DNA of 13,733 nt, taken from positions 68,293 through 82,025 of the forward strand of contig DBYJ01000010.1 in NCBI GenBank assembly GCA_002309805.1. The letters are read 5' to 3'. Positions within the stretch are counted from its first letter, which is position 1. Each line of letters opens with the position of its first letter. Shown here one piece after another: positions 6,209 through 13,733 of the stretch. Position numbers and translations under genes: made by a program. The notes below the pieces were generated by a model, which did no database searches, had not been told where the DNA came from, and worked only from the letters and a program-made list of their open reading frames with translations. The stretch comes from Bacteroidales bacterium UBA1189 (GTDB lineage: Bacteria; Bacteroidota; Bacteroidia; Bacteroidales; Bacteroidaceae).

Positions 6209-7990
6209 TCAGTCAAGTTTCAGCACCGCCAAAAAAGCTTTCTGGGGAACTTCGACATTGCCAATCTGCTTCATGCGTTTCTTACCACGCTTCTGCTTCT
6301 CAAGCAGCTTGCGCTTACGGCTGACGTCGCCTCCGTAACACTTAGCAGTCACATCCTTGCGAACTTGCTTGACAGTCTCACGAGCGATGATCTTCCCTCC
6401 GATGGCTGCTTGGATAGCAATGTCGAACTGCTGGCGGGGGATGAGGTCCTTGAGCTTTTCGCACATGCGACGCCCGAGTTCGTAGGCATTGTCGACGTGG
6501 GTGAGCGTACTGAGGGCGTCGACGGGCTCACCATTAAGCAGGATGTCCAACTTGATGAGCCGAGAGGGACGGTAGCCCGCTGCATGATAGTCGAACGAAG
6601 CATAGCCCTTGGAGATACTTTTCAGTTTGTCGTAGAAGTCGATGACAATCTCGCCCAAAGGGAGGTTGTAGTAGATTTCGACGCGGTTGCCGCTGATGTA
6701 CTCCTGCTTTACCAACTCACCGCGCTTGCCGAGGCAGAGCGTCATGATGGGGCCGATGTAGTCGGTGGTGGTGATGATGCTGGCACGGATATAGGGCTCC
6801 TCGATGTGGTCGATGAGCGTAGGGTCGGGCATGCCGCCGGGGTTGTGAACCTCAGTCATGTGGCCCTGCTTGTCATAGACGTTATAGGAGACATTGGGCA
6901 CGGTAGTGATGACAGCCATGTCGAACTCGCGGTCGAGACGCTCCTGCACAATCTCCATGTGAAGCAGCCCGAGGAAGCCGCAGCGGAAGCCGAATCCCAG
7001 TGCCACGGACGATTCGGGAGTGAACGTCAGCGAGGCATCGTTGAGCTGCAGCTTTTCCAGCGAGGCTCGAAGGTCTTCGTAGTCCTCAGCCTCAATGGGA
7101 TAGACACCAGCAAAGACCATGGACTTACTCTCCTCGAAGCCGGCAATGGCTTCAGCACAAGGACGAGCAGTGTGTGTGATGGTGTCGCCCACCTTCACCT
7201 CGGTGCTGGTCTTGATACCACTGATGATGTAGCCCACGTCACCTGTGCGCAGCTCCTTACGGGGTATCATGTCCATCTTCAGGATGCCCACCTCGTCGGC
7301 ATCGTACTCCTTGCCAGTATTGAAGAACTTCACCTTGTCGCCGGTGTGGATGACACCATTTACCACCTTGAAGTAGGCAATGATGCCGCGGAACGAATTG
7401 AACACCGAGTCGAAAATAAGGCATTGCAGAGGAGCCTCCTCGTCGCCTACGGGGCAGGGAATACGCTCGACGACGGCGTCGAGGATGTCCAGCACGCCTT
7501 CGCCCGTCTTGGCGCTGCAGCGGATGATCTCCTCGCGCTTGCAGCCCAGCAGGTCGATGATTTCGTCCTCGACAGCGTCGGGGTTGGCGCTGGGCATGTC
7601 GCACTTGTTGATGACGGGGATAATCTCGAGGTCGTGCTCGATGGCCATGTAGAGGTTGCTGATGGTCTGCGCCTGCACGCCCTGGCTGGCATCGACCACC
7701 AACACGGCGCCCTCGCAGGCGGCAATGCTGCGCGACACCTCGTACGAGAAATCGACGTGTCCCGGAGTGTCGATGAGGTTGAGGGTGAATTTCTCACCCC
7801 CGTGCTCATACTCCATCTGGATGGCGTGGCTCTTGATGGTGATACCGCGCTCGCGCTCCAGTTCCATGTCGTCGAGCATCTGCCCCTCAGTCACCTGGAT
7901 GGTGTGAGTGTACTCCAGCATTCGGTCAGCAAGGGTTGACTTGCCATGGTCGATGTGAGCAATGATGCAGAAGTTGCGGATATGTTTCAT
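6209..7990 (-). CDS. lepA: Elongation factor 4 (LepA), ribosome-associated GTPase
   Basis: This is a complete 593-residue LepA/EF4, the translational GTPase that acts on 70S ribosomes and has been proposed to back-translocate or aid 30S assembly. GTPase motifs are in order: G1 AHIDHGKST (11-19), G2 ERGITIKS, G3 DTPGHVDF, G4 NKCDMPSA and G5 SAKTGEG. They are followed by the EF-G-like domains and the LepA-specific C-terminal domain (YEDLRASLEKLQLND, GYASFDYHAAGYRPS, and the basic tail with RKRKLLEKQKRGKKRMKQ). The length is standard for the family. The ATG at 7990 lies 3 nt after the stop of the phosphomutase gene, with AAGGA directly before it, so the two genes are almost certainly one transcript. 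A 524-residue open frame on the opposite strand over this gene is a coding shadow. Confidence 0.98.
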   Translation of the reverse strand: MKHIRNFCIIAHIDHGKSTLADRMLEYTHTIQVTEGQMLDDMELERERGITIKSHAIQMEYEHGGEKFTLNLIDTPGHVDFSYEVSRSIAACEGAVLVVDASQGVQAQTISNLYMAIEHDLEIIPVINKCDMPSANPDAVEDEIIDLLGCKREEIIRCSAKTGEGVLDILDAVVERIPCPVGDEEAPLQCLIFDSVFNSFRGIIAYFKVVNGVIHTGDKVKFFNTGKEYDADEVGILKMDMIPRKELRTGDVGYIISGIKTSTEVKVGDTITHTARPCAEAIAGFEESKSMVFAGVYPIEAEDYEDLRASLEKLQLNDASLTFTPESSVALGFGFRCGFLGLLHMEIVQERLDREFDMAVITTVPNVSYNVYDKQGHMTEVHNPGGMPDPTLIDHIEEPYIRASIITTTDYIGPIMTLCLGKRGELVKQEYISGNRVEIYYNLPLGEIVIDFYDKLKSISKGYASFDYHAAGYRPSRLIKLDILLNGEPVDALSTLTHVDNAYELGRRMCEKLKDLIPRQQFDIAIQAAIGGKIIARETVKQVRKDVTAKCYGGDVSRKRKLLEKQKRGKKRMKQIGNVEVPQKAFLAVLKLD

Positions 7991-7993
7991 TCC

Positions 7994-9733
7994 TTATATG
8001 CCAAGCGATTTCTTCATGGCGTCAATCTTTGCCAAAGCAGCGGCAACGGCAGCACCATGGTCGGCAGGGGTCTTCATCACACCCTTGGCCTCCATGTAAA
8101 ACTTAATCTTCGGCTCGGTGCCGGAGGGACGGACGCTGACCTTGTCACCATCGGCATTGAAATACTGCAAGACGTTCGAAGGCTCCGGCATATCAAGCGG
8201 CGTAACGTTGCCCTGGGCATCGGTCTGCTGCAGCAACTTGAAGTCCTTGGTGAGGACGACGGGCAGCCCGGCTAACTCCTTCAGTGGATGAGCGCGGAAG
8301 TTCTCCATCATAGCCTTGATTTCGTCGGCTCCGCTCTTGCCCGGGCGGACAACGTTGACGGTAATCTCGTGCGAGAAGCCGTACTGCACATAAATCTGCA
8401 TCAGCAGTTGATAGAGATCCATACCCTGTTCAAGTGCCCAAGCAGCAATTTCGGCCATGAGGCAGCAGGAACTGACGCTATCCTTATCACGGGCAAAGTC
8501 CTCGGGCAAGAAACCGAAGCTCTCCTCGCCGCCGCCGATGTACTTCTGCTTGCCCTCGCTGAGACGGATTTCGCGGGCAATCCACTTGAAGCCGGTATAG
8601 ACATCGCGCATCTCCAAGCCGTTAACGTCAGCAATCTTCTTGGCTAACTCGGTGGTGACTATTGTCTTCACGAGGAACTCGTTACCCTTCAACAAACCAA
8701 GTTTCTTGTAGTTCGTAATCAGGTAGTAAAGATACATCATACACGTCTGATTGCCGTTGATGATGGTCCACTCGGCCTTGTCGTTCTTCACGCTGATGGC
8801 GATGCGGTCGGCATCGGGGTCGGAAGCCATAACGATGTCGGCGTTGATCTTCTTGGCTAAGTTGACGGCCAGCGTCAGCGCCTCGGGATTCTCGGGGTTG
8901 GGACTGACGACGGTGGGGAAATTGCCATCGACAACCATCTGCTCGGGAACGCAGGTAACGTTAGTGAAGCCCCATTGCTTCAGGGCGGCGGGCACGATGA
9001 CGCGGCCACAGCCGTGGATGGGGGTATAGACAATTTTGAGGTCTTTATGCGCCTCGACAGCCTTTCTGTCAATGCTGATGCCGCAGACACGGTCGATGTA
9101 CTCCTTGTCAATCTCGGCGCCGATGGTCTGGATTAACTCAGGCTTGCCCTGGAACTTGATGTCCTCAGCCTTCACCTTGGCCACCTCGTCGATGATGCCC
9201 GTATCGTGCGGAGACAGCACCTGAGCGCCGTCATCCCAATAGGCTTTATAGCCATTGTATTCACGGGGATTGTGGCTGGCGGTGATGTTGACGCCGCTCT
9301 GGCAACCTAGATAGCGGATAGCGAAGGAGCATTCGGGTGTCGGACGGAGGTCGTCGAAAATGTAGACCTTGATGTCGTTGGCGGAGAAGATGTTAGCGCA
9401 CGTCTCAGCAAACAGACGGCTGTTGTTACGGCAGTCGTGGCAGACGACGACGCTTATCTGCTTCAGCGTGGGGAATGCCTTGTGGAGGTAGTTGGCGAGG
9501 CCCTGCGTAGCCATGCCGACGGTGTAGATATTCATGCGATTGGTGCCGGCACCCATAATGCCGCGCAGACCACCCGTGCCAAACTCTAGGTCACGGTAGA
9601 ACGCATCGACGAGCGCTGCCGGGTCCTCAGCCTCCAACATATTCTTGACTTCAGCCTGAGTGGCTGCATCGTAAGCGGGCGTCAGCCATTGGGCCGCACG
9701 CTCACGCACTTGTTTCAATAATTCGTTGTCCAT
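7994..9733 (-). CDS. Phosphoglucomutase / phosphomannomutase (alpha-D-phosphohexomutase)
   Basis: This complete 579-residue phosphohexomutase interconverts hexose 1- and 6-phosphates in the cytoplasm, supplying sugar-1-phosphates for nucleotide-sugar and glycan synthesis. All four active-site loops are present: the phosphoserine loop TASHNP (151-156, Ser153), the Mg-binding loop DPDADR (305-310), the sugar-binding loop GEESFG (402-407) and the phosphate-binding loop RPSGTEPK (535-542). The length and the N-terminal FGTGGLRGIMGAGTNRMN stretch fit the longer PGM2-like group common in Bacteroidetes, rather than the shorter GlmM. The sequence does not settle the preference for glucose or mannose. 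The ATG at 9733 starts a normal N terminus. A -7-like box lies 46 nt upstream, so this gene probably heads the pgm-lepA transcript. Confidence 0.95.
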   Translation of the reverse strand: MDNELLKQVRERAAQWLTPAYDAATQAEVKNMLEAEDPAALVDAFYRDLEFGTGGLRGIMGAGTNRMNIYTVGMATQGLANYLHKAFPTLKQISVVVCHDCRNNSRLFAETCANIFSANDIKVYIFDDLRPTPECSFAIRYLGCQSGVNITASHNPREYNGYKAYWDDGAQVLSPHDTGIIDEVAKVKAEDIKFQGKPELIQTIGAEIDKEYIDRVCGISIDRKAVEAHKDLKIVYTPIHGCGRVIVPAALKQWGFTNVTCVPEQMVVDGNFPTVVSPNPENPEALTLAVNLAKKINADIVMASDPDADRIAISVKNDKAEWTIINGNQTCMMYLYYLITNYKKLGLLKGNEFLVKTIVTTELAKKIADVNGLEMRDVYTGFKWIAREIRLSEGKQKYIGGGEESFGFLPEDFARDKDSVSSCCLMAEIAAWALEQGMDLYQLLMQIYVQYGFSHEITVNVVRPGKSGADEIKAMMENFRAHPLKELAGLPVVLTKDFKLLQQTDAQGNVTPLDMPEPSNVLQYFNADGDKVSVRPSGTEPKIKFYMEAKGVMKTPADHGAAVAAALAKIDAMKKSLGI

Positions 9734-9778
9734 GATGGTTATTGTTTTTCGTATTAAGATTAAAGCATTATTCCGGCG

Positions 9779-9786
9779 CGAAGATA
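9779..9786 (-). promoter_or_regulatory. Candidate -7 box upstream of the phosphomutase gene
   Basis: Read on the minus strand this is TATCTTCG, one base away from the Bacteroidetes -7 consensus TAnnTTTG. It lies 46 nt before the ATG in the 82-nt gap after the C69 gene. A T-rich tract lies upstream but I see no clean -33 TTTG at standard spacing. A 6-bp inverted repeat (ATTCCG 9770-9775, CGGAAT 9797-9802) flanks it. Confidence 0.4.
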
Positions 9787-9815
9787 GCTAAAAAAACGGA
9801 ATCCAAAAAGAAAAC

Positions 9816-11471
9816 TCACTTTTTCTGCTTCGGGACAAGGTAGCGCTTGCCGGTTTCCTTGATGACACGGCGGTTGAACTCCTCGGGATAGCCGGGGGTG
9901 ATGACGCGGTCGCCAAGGCCTTCGGGAGTGCGGCGGAAGGTGCCATCCTCGTTCTCGGGCTTGATGACGCAGTCGTTATACTTCACGATGAGTTTCTGCG
10001 CCAACAGCATCCACTCCTTCATCGTCTTGTCGGCAGTATTGGCGCTATATTTTGTCAAATAGGCGACAGCGCTAGCGGGGCTTGCTTTGTAGATAGCCTG
10101 TACCTCCTTTTCCACTTCCTCCTGGCCGAGGAAGAAGCTGACTTCGAGGGCATTCTGCACCTTGCGGAGGTCGTCAATCATCAGCGAGTAGCGGGGATAG
10201 ACCATGTTGCTCACCCAGTTGAACATCCAGAAGGCGCTCTCAAACGAGAAGGTGACGGCATCGCCAGCCTCGTGGCTATAGCAGAAGGGCGGCTCGGTGA
10301 TGGAGCAGTATATGGGGGTGTAGACAGCGGTGTTGGCATCGTCGTTGCCGAACCAGAGGACGCCGCCAATCTCACGCGGCAACCAGCTACGCATCTGTGC
10401 CACAAAGGTGAAACCCGTCTGGAAAGTGCTGATGGTGCGCTCGTTGAAGCACTCCTTGCCATCGACTTTATAGGAGAGCGGACGCAGGCGGTAGGGCATC
10501 GACCAAGGACCGGCACCGACGTCGCCCGTCATGTCAAGGGGAGTACCCTCGTAGTGGTCACGCATAGCGGCTTGCACATCAGCAACGCTCACCTTGTGCT
10601 TGGGCTTGAAGTAGAGGGGAATGGGCTCAGCCTTCACATTGCCCTGTGCGCTGGGCAACCACTTCGACATGTCGGCATCGGCATAGAGGTTGAAGAACGA
10701 CCAAACGCGGGCATCGCAAAAGCGGAGGCCGTCGAAGGTGAGGGGGTTGTAGGTGTCGGCAAAGCTGAAGTCCTTGTCCTCGCCTTTAAACCAACCCTTT
10801 GAGCGGGCAAAGCTGATGACGTCGGGAACATAGAGGCAGTTCTTCGGGTCGTCGAGGGGGAACTGACGGACACGTGCCTGGTTGGCATGGGCACAGATGA
10901 CGTCGTCGGGCAAACGGAGGGCTACCCACACGGCACCCTTCTCGTCCTTGCCCTTGCCAATCATCTCCATAATCCACGCCTCGTTGGGGTCGCCGATGCT
11001 GAAGGTCTCGCCTTCGCTGACGTAGCCGTACTCTTTCACGAGAGCACCCATAATCTCCACAGCCTCACGGGCAGAGCGTGCACGCTGCAGGGTGATGTAG
11101 ATAAGGCTGCCGTAGTCGATGACGCCGGGGCCGCCCCAGCACTCTTCACGTCCGCCGTTAGTAGTCTCACCGATAGTGACTTGCCATTCGTTCATATTGC
11201 CCACGACGTTGTAGGTGACGGGGGCTTCGGGAATCTGGCCGAGGAACTTGTTGGTGTCCCATTCATAGACATCGCGCATGGCACCCTGGGGATGAACAGC
11301 GGCAGGGAAGTGAGCCAGATAGCCGTACATGCCGTAGGAGTCGGCGCTGTAGGAGACGATGACGGAACCGTCGGCGCTGGCAGCTTTGCCGACAATGAAG
11401 TTTGTGCAGGCAAAACCTGCGCTGACAGCCAACAACACGGCTGCGAGGGAAAGGAGAATTCTCTTTTTCAT
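9816..11471 (-). CDS. Secreted C69-family dipeptidase
   Basis: This 551-residue protein belongs to peptidase family C69 (PepD/secernin group), N-terminal-nucleophile enzymes that cleave dipeptides and short peptides using the thiol of an N-terminal cysteine. A signal peptide covers residues 1-21 (KKRILLSLAAVLLAVSAGFA). The next residue is Cys22, beginning CTNFIVGKAASADGSVIVS, the typical mature start of this family. Signal peptidase cleavage would therefore expose the nucleophile directly. GFA before the cysteine is a poor lipobox, so lipidation is unlikely. Other family features are GETTNGGREECWGG, RSAREAVEIMGALVKEYGY, FSIGDPNEAWIMEMIGKGK and ICAHANQARVRQF. The gene lies 55 nt downstream of the M23 peptidase gene on the same strand, so cotranscription is possible. 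Confidence 0.93.
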   Translation of the reverse strand: MKKRILLSLAAVLLAVSAGFACTNFIVGKAASADGSVIVSYSADSYGMYGYLAHFPAAVHPQGAMRDVYEWDTNKFLGQIPEAPVTYNVVGNMNEWQVTIGETTNGGREECWGGPGVIDYGSLIYITLQRARSAREAVEIMGALVKEYGYVSEGETFSIGDPNEAWIMEMIGKGKDEKGAVWVALRLPDDVICAHANQARVRQFPLDDPKNCLYVPDVISFARSKGWFKGEDKDFSFADTYNPLTFDGLRFCDARVWSFFNLYADADMSKWLPSAQGNVKAEPIPLYFKPKHKVSVADVQAAMRDHYEGTPLDMTGDVGAGPWSMPYRLRPLSYKVDGKECFNERTISTFQTGFTFVAQMRSWLPREIGGVLWFGNDDANTAVYTPIYCSITEPPFCYSHEAGDAVTFSFESAFWMFNWVSNMVYPRYSLMIDDLRKVQNALEVSFFLGQEEVEKEVQAIYKASPASAVAYLTKYSANTADKTMKEWMLLAQKLIVKYNDCVIKPENEDGTFRRTPEGLGDRVITPGYPEEFNRRVIKETGKRYLVPKQKK

Positions 11472-11526
11472 AACACTTGTTTTATTTACGATTTGACATT
11501 ATTCGATTTACTATTATCCAGCTGTG

Positions 11527-13203
11527 TTAGTAATCAAACTCGAGGGTGCAGGTGGAGACGTTGCCGCAGAGGTCGGTGACGGTAATCTCGGCCGTGTGGT
11601 GACCGCGGGGGATGTTCTCCTGCTGCAAATTGCACCAAAGGAGCATATCCTTCGAGCTGAACTTGAACAGCCGCCACTCGCCGTCGATGGTACCCCGATA
11701 GTTGGTAAAGCCGCTTCCGGCATCGCCCAGCTTAAAGGAAATCATCGGGCCCTTTCCCTCTGGAGAGTCTTGGGGAGCGGGCTGTTGGGGGACGATGTGG
11801 GGAGGAATGGTATCGACCATGATGGTGTAGGTGCCCAGACGGCTGACGTTTGTCTTTATCCAGCCGTATTCGTAGGTGCCGCCACGGCAAATCGAGCTGC
11901 CGTCATAGACCTCGGCAATATAATACTTCGATTTATCGGCCACCAGGGGCTGGGGTGCCTGCAGGCGCAGTTCGGCACTGGCTTTCAGCGGAACAGGTAC
12001 GCGGCAGAACTGCCATACACCGTCTTTTTCCTCGAAGTCCAGCTGCAGATCCTCGTAGAGGGCATCGTCGGGGAGCCACAGCGTGAGGTCGCGCCACGAA
12101 AGGATGTGGGGGGTATCGGCAGTCATGAAATACAGGTAATTGGGCAAAACGGCAGGGAGGTCTTTGCGCTCGCCCCGCACGGTGAAGCGATAGACGGCGC
12201 GGTTGCCGTAGTAGTCCGTGAGCTCATAGCGGAAGCGGTAGTCGCGCTCCTCGTTGATGGTGACCCAGCCATAGTCGCCATTAGAAGCCTTCAGCATCCG
12301 CAGCGAGTTGCCCGGGGCGAAGGTGGAGCGCATATACCAGGCACCGGTGCGGAGGCGCTCCTCATAGTCCGTCCACGAGTCCAGCATGGGGTTCTCGTCG
12401 AAGGAGAAGCGGTTGACCTCGCTCTCGCTGACCAGGGCATCGTCGACGAACAGCTTGACGTAGCGCACGCCGTAGTAGTTCGTCGTGCCGGTCATGTAGT
12501 CGTGTGCAGCGATGGCAGTGCCCACTTTGCCCCATGCCTTCACGACCGCCGGCTGTTGCACGAGGCCGTTCTTGATATCCATGTAGAATTTATCGTCGGC
12601 GCCGTTCACCACTCCCCTGCCCTTCTTCGGATAGAGCATGACGGAGGTGGCACGGGGCGGCACGTCGTCGGTAATGCGGTCGGCATAGAACTGCAGGGGG
12701 TCAACGGGTTCATCCGTTGCCGTCAGGCGCACCTCGAAGTGGAGGTGCGGCCCGAAGGAGTATCCCGTGTTGCCGCTCAGCGCCACCACCTCGCCCTCCT
12801 TCACCGGAAATTCGTCGGGTGAGAAGCTGAGGTCGGTGACGAAGGCTTCGTTTTCGTACTGGTATCGGTGGATACGCTCAGCCACGCCCTTCGAGAAGGC
12901 ATCGAGGTGTCCATAGACGGTTGTATAGCCGTTGGGGTGGGTGATGTAGAGGCCGTTGCCGTAGCCGCCGGCGCTGACGGTAGCGCGGCTGATGTAGCCG
13001 TCTGCCACGCTGTGAACGGGCCAGCCGATGGTGCTCTGCGTCTTGATGTCGATGCCGCCGTGGAAATGCCCGGCACGCAGTTCGCCAAAGTTGGCACTCA
13101 GCAGCAGCGGGAAATCAAATGGCGAACTGAAACGCACAGCCTCCTGCGCCGAGAATGAGAGCGCCGTCAGCAGCGCAACTATTGTAAAGACAGCTCTTTT
13201 CAT
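11527..13203 (-). CDS. Secreted M23-family zinc metallopeptidase
   Basis: This 558-residue exported protein has an N-terminal M23 (lysostaphin/LytM-type) domain, a family that cleaves peptide cross-links in peptidoglycan or acts as a regulator of amidases. Starting at the ATG at 13203 gives a signal peptide (KRAVFTIVALLTALSFSAQ). The catalytic core is intact: HFHGGIDI supplies His48 and Asp52, YGHL has His99, and HLHFEV has His153 and His155. The two zinc motifs HxxxD and HxH are therefore both present and the enzyme is predicted active. The remaining roughly 380 residues are beta-rich with motifs such as YGVRYVKLFVDDALVSES and RFRYELTDYYGNRAVYRF, suggesting immunoglobulin-like domains that I cannot name. 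Earlier in-frame starts (ATG 13260, TTG 13272) would bury the signal peptide. A good -7 box precedes the gene. Confidence 0.92.
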   Translation of the reverse strand: MKRAVFTIVALLTALSFSAQEAVRFSSPFDFPLLLSANFGELRAGHFHGGIDIKTQSTIGWPVHSVADGYISRATVSAGGYGNGLYITHPNGYTTVYGHLDAFSKGVAERIHRYQYENEAFVTDLSFSPDEFPVKEGEVVALSGNTGYSFGPHLHFEVRLTATDEPVDPLQFYADRITDDVPPRATSVMLYPKKGRGVVNGADDKFYMDIKNGLVQQPAVVKAWGKVGTAIAAHDYMTGTTNYYGVRYVKLFVDDALVSESEVNRFSFDENPMLDSWTDYEERLRTGAWYMRSTFAPGNSLRMLKASNGDYGWVTINEERDYRFRYELTDYYGNRAVYRFTVRGERKDLPAVLPNYLYFMTADTPHILSWRDLTLWLPDDALYEDLQLDFEEKDGVWQFCRVPVPLKASAELRLQAPQPLVADKSKYYIAEVYDGSSICRGGTYEYGWIKTNVSRLGTYTIMVDTIPPHIVPQQPAPQDSPEGKGPMISFKLGDAGSGFTNYRGTIDGEWRLFKFSSKDMLLWCNLQQENIPRGHHTAEITVTDLCGNVSTCTLEFDY

Positions 13204-13269
13204 ATCATCTATCACTCTTTTCAGAGTTTGATTGTAAATCTGTTGTGATGTTGTTATCATTTCTTGGGA

Positions 13270-13277
13270 CAAAGGTA
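13270..13277 (-). promoter_or_regulatory. -7 promoter box for the M23 gene
   Basis: On the minus strand this reads TACCTTTG, an exact match to the Bacteroidetes -7 consensus TAnnTTTG. It is 66 nt before the chosen ATG (13203), leaving a leader of about 60 nt. A -33 TTTG at canonical spacing is not evident. Confidence 0.5.
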
Positions 13278-13323
13278 GTAAAACTTCCGCATTTTGCAGG
13301 GCTATATCCGCCTTTTTTTGTAT

Positions 13324-13340
13324 GGAAAAAAGTTTTTTCC
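13324..13340. repeat. 17-bp A/T-rich palindrome in the M23-serpin divergent spacer
   Basis: GGAAAAAA (13324-13331) and TTTTTTCC (13333-13340) are perfect inverted arms around a single G. The centre is too tight for an RNA hairpin, so it resembles a DNA-level dyad. It lies between the two divergent -7 boxes (13270-13277 and 13436-13443). No other gene or clear structure is visible in the rest of the 13204-13452 spacer. Confidence 0.6.
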
Positions 13341-13435
13341 GATGACATCCGCTCCTTTTCCGTTCATTTAAGACAAATTAACGTTTCGGCGTGCAGTATT
13401 TTCGGTTTTTGCTGTTTATAATGACAGAAGTGTTC

Positions 13436-13443
13436 TAATTTTG
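13436..13443 (+). promoter_or_regulatory. -7 promoter box for the serpin gene
   Basis: TAATTTTG is an exact match to TAnnTTTG. It ends 9 nt before the ATG at 13453 and 18 nt before the alternative ATG at 13462. If transcription starts at the usual distance, the leader is extremely short and the second ATG becomes the better start. Confidence 0.5.
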
Positions 13444-13452
13444 CATCAAATA

Positions 13453-13733
13453 ATGAAAATCATGAAGAAGAGTCTCCTTATGGCAGCCATCGCCACGATG
13501 ATGGCAATGACAGGGTGTACGGGTGGTGAGATTTTCACTCCCGACGACCCGCTCAACAACGACCACAACGAGCTGAGGGCTATCTCCCTCACGCGTGCCG
13601 AAGAGGAGTTGGTAAACAGCAACAACGAGTTTGCCTTCAATCTGTTCCGTATCGCCGGGCCGCGTAATCCTGCTGCCCGCGACGGGAGTCCCGAGAAGAG
13701 TGTCATCCTCTCGCCCATCAGCATCACCTACGC
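13453..13733 (+). CDS. Serpin-family protease inhibitor lipoprotein, 3' truncated by the window edge
   Basis: The first 93 codons of a serpin gene run off the window end. Serpins inhibit serine (sometimes cysteine) proteases by a suicide conformational trap; several gut Bacteroidales carry surface or periplasmic ones. A lipoprotein signal ends at MAMTGC (Cys22), followed by a polar linker (TGGEIFTPDDPLNNDHNEL). The conserved serpin opening follows: NNEFAFNLFR (helix A) and SVILSPISITYA (strand 6B/helix B). This order and spacing are diagnostic. The reactive-centre loop, which would show the target protease class, lies beyond the window. Two starts are possible, ATG 13453 and ATG 13462 (MKKSLLMAAI); the second gives a more ordinary lipoprotein signal. 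The gene is divergent from the M23 peptidase gene, with about 250 nt between them. Confidence 0.85.
   Translation, partial: MKIMKKSLLMAAIATMMAMTGCTGGEIFTPDDPLNNDHNELRAISLTRAEEELVNSNNEFAFNLFRIAGPRNPAARDGSPEKSVILSPISITY

Noticed and set aside
6365..7939. 524-residue open frame on the plus strand opposite lepA
   Set aside because: It lies wholly antisense to an unmistakable LepA, its translation is low-complexity with frequent Val/Asp/His/Leu as expected from reverse-reading GC-rich codons, and it has no recognisable motif.
11524..12822. 432-residue open frame on the plus strand opposite the M23 gene
   Set aside because: It is a coding shadow: composition is mirrored from the real gene, there are no domain motifs or leader, and the opposite frame carries an intact M23 core.
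1..13733. CRISPR array, tRNA, rRNA, insertion sequence or prophage signal
   Set aside because: No regularly spaced repeats, no cloverleaf-like or rRNA-like segments, and no transposase, integrase or phage genes were seen on either strand.

Overview
The window comes from the chromosome of a Bacteroidales bacterium, most likely Prevotellaceae or a close relative. This rests on TAnnTTTG-type -7 promoter boxes with weak Shine-Dalgarno sequences, Bacteroidetes-style lipoprotein signals, GC-rich C-ending codons, and the gene set itself: a MacA/TolC pair, a GH88 lipoprotein, a C69 dipeptidase, an M23 peptidase and a bacterial serpin. I see no rRNA, tRNA, CRISPR array, transposase, integrase or phage gene. 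Both ends cut through genes.

Plus strand, 1-4721. The window opens inside an HlyD/MacA-type efflux adaptor, followed 27 nt later by its TolC-type outer membrane partner. After a 69-nt gap holding a strong hairpin that coincides with a promoter-like box comes a secreted alpha/beta hydrolase (esterase-like). Its stop overlaps the start of a secreted 542-residue protein (ATGA), which looks like a small sandwich domain followed by an alpha/alpha toroid. I cannot assign that protein to a known enzyme family.

Convergent junction, 4722-4918. This gene-free gap carries a 16-bp perfect inverted repeat and further copies of its 11-bp core.

Minus strand, 13203-4919. Read in the direction of transcription, the order is a secreted M23 metallopeptidase, a secreted C69 dipeptidase, a phosphoglucomutase/phosphomannomutase, lepA (EF4) 3 nt downstream, and a GH88 unsaturated glucuronyl hydrolase lipoprotein behind a short leader of 9-bp tandem repeats. 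At the right edge, divergent from the M23 gene, is the 5' end of a serpin-family lipoprotein gene.

How the genes fit together. The adaptor and TolC protein form part of a tripartite exporter whose inner-membrane component should lie upstream of base 1. The esterase, the toroid protein and the GH88 enzyme plausibly trim decorated uronic-acid oligosaccharides. They sit on opposite strands with no SusC/SusD pair in view, so joint regulation is not shown. The M23 and C69 enzymes and the serpin are cell-envelope or secreted functions (peptidoglycan or peptide cleavage, protease inhibition). pgm and lepA are housekeeping genes.

The least explained items are the 542-residue toroid protein and the palindromic elements at the convergent junction. 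Nothing here amounts to a clearly new multi-gene system.
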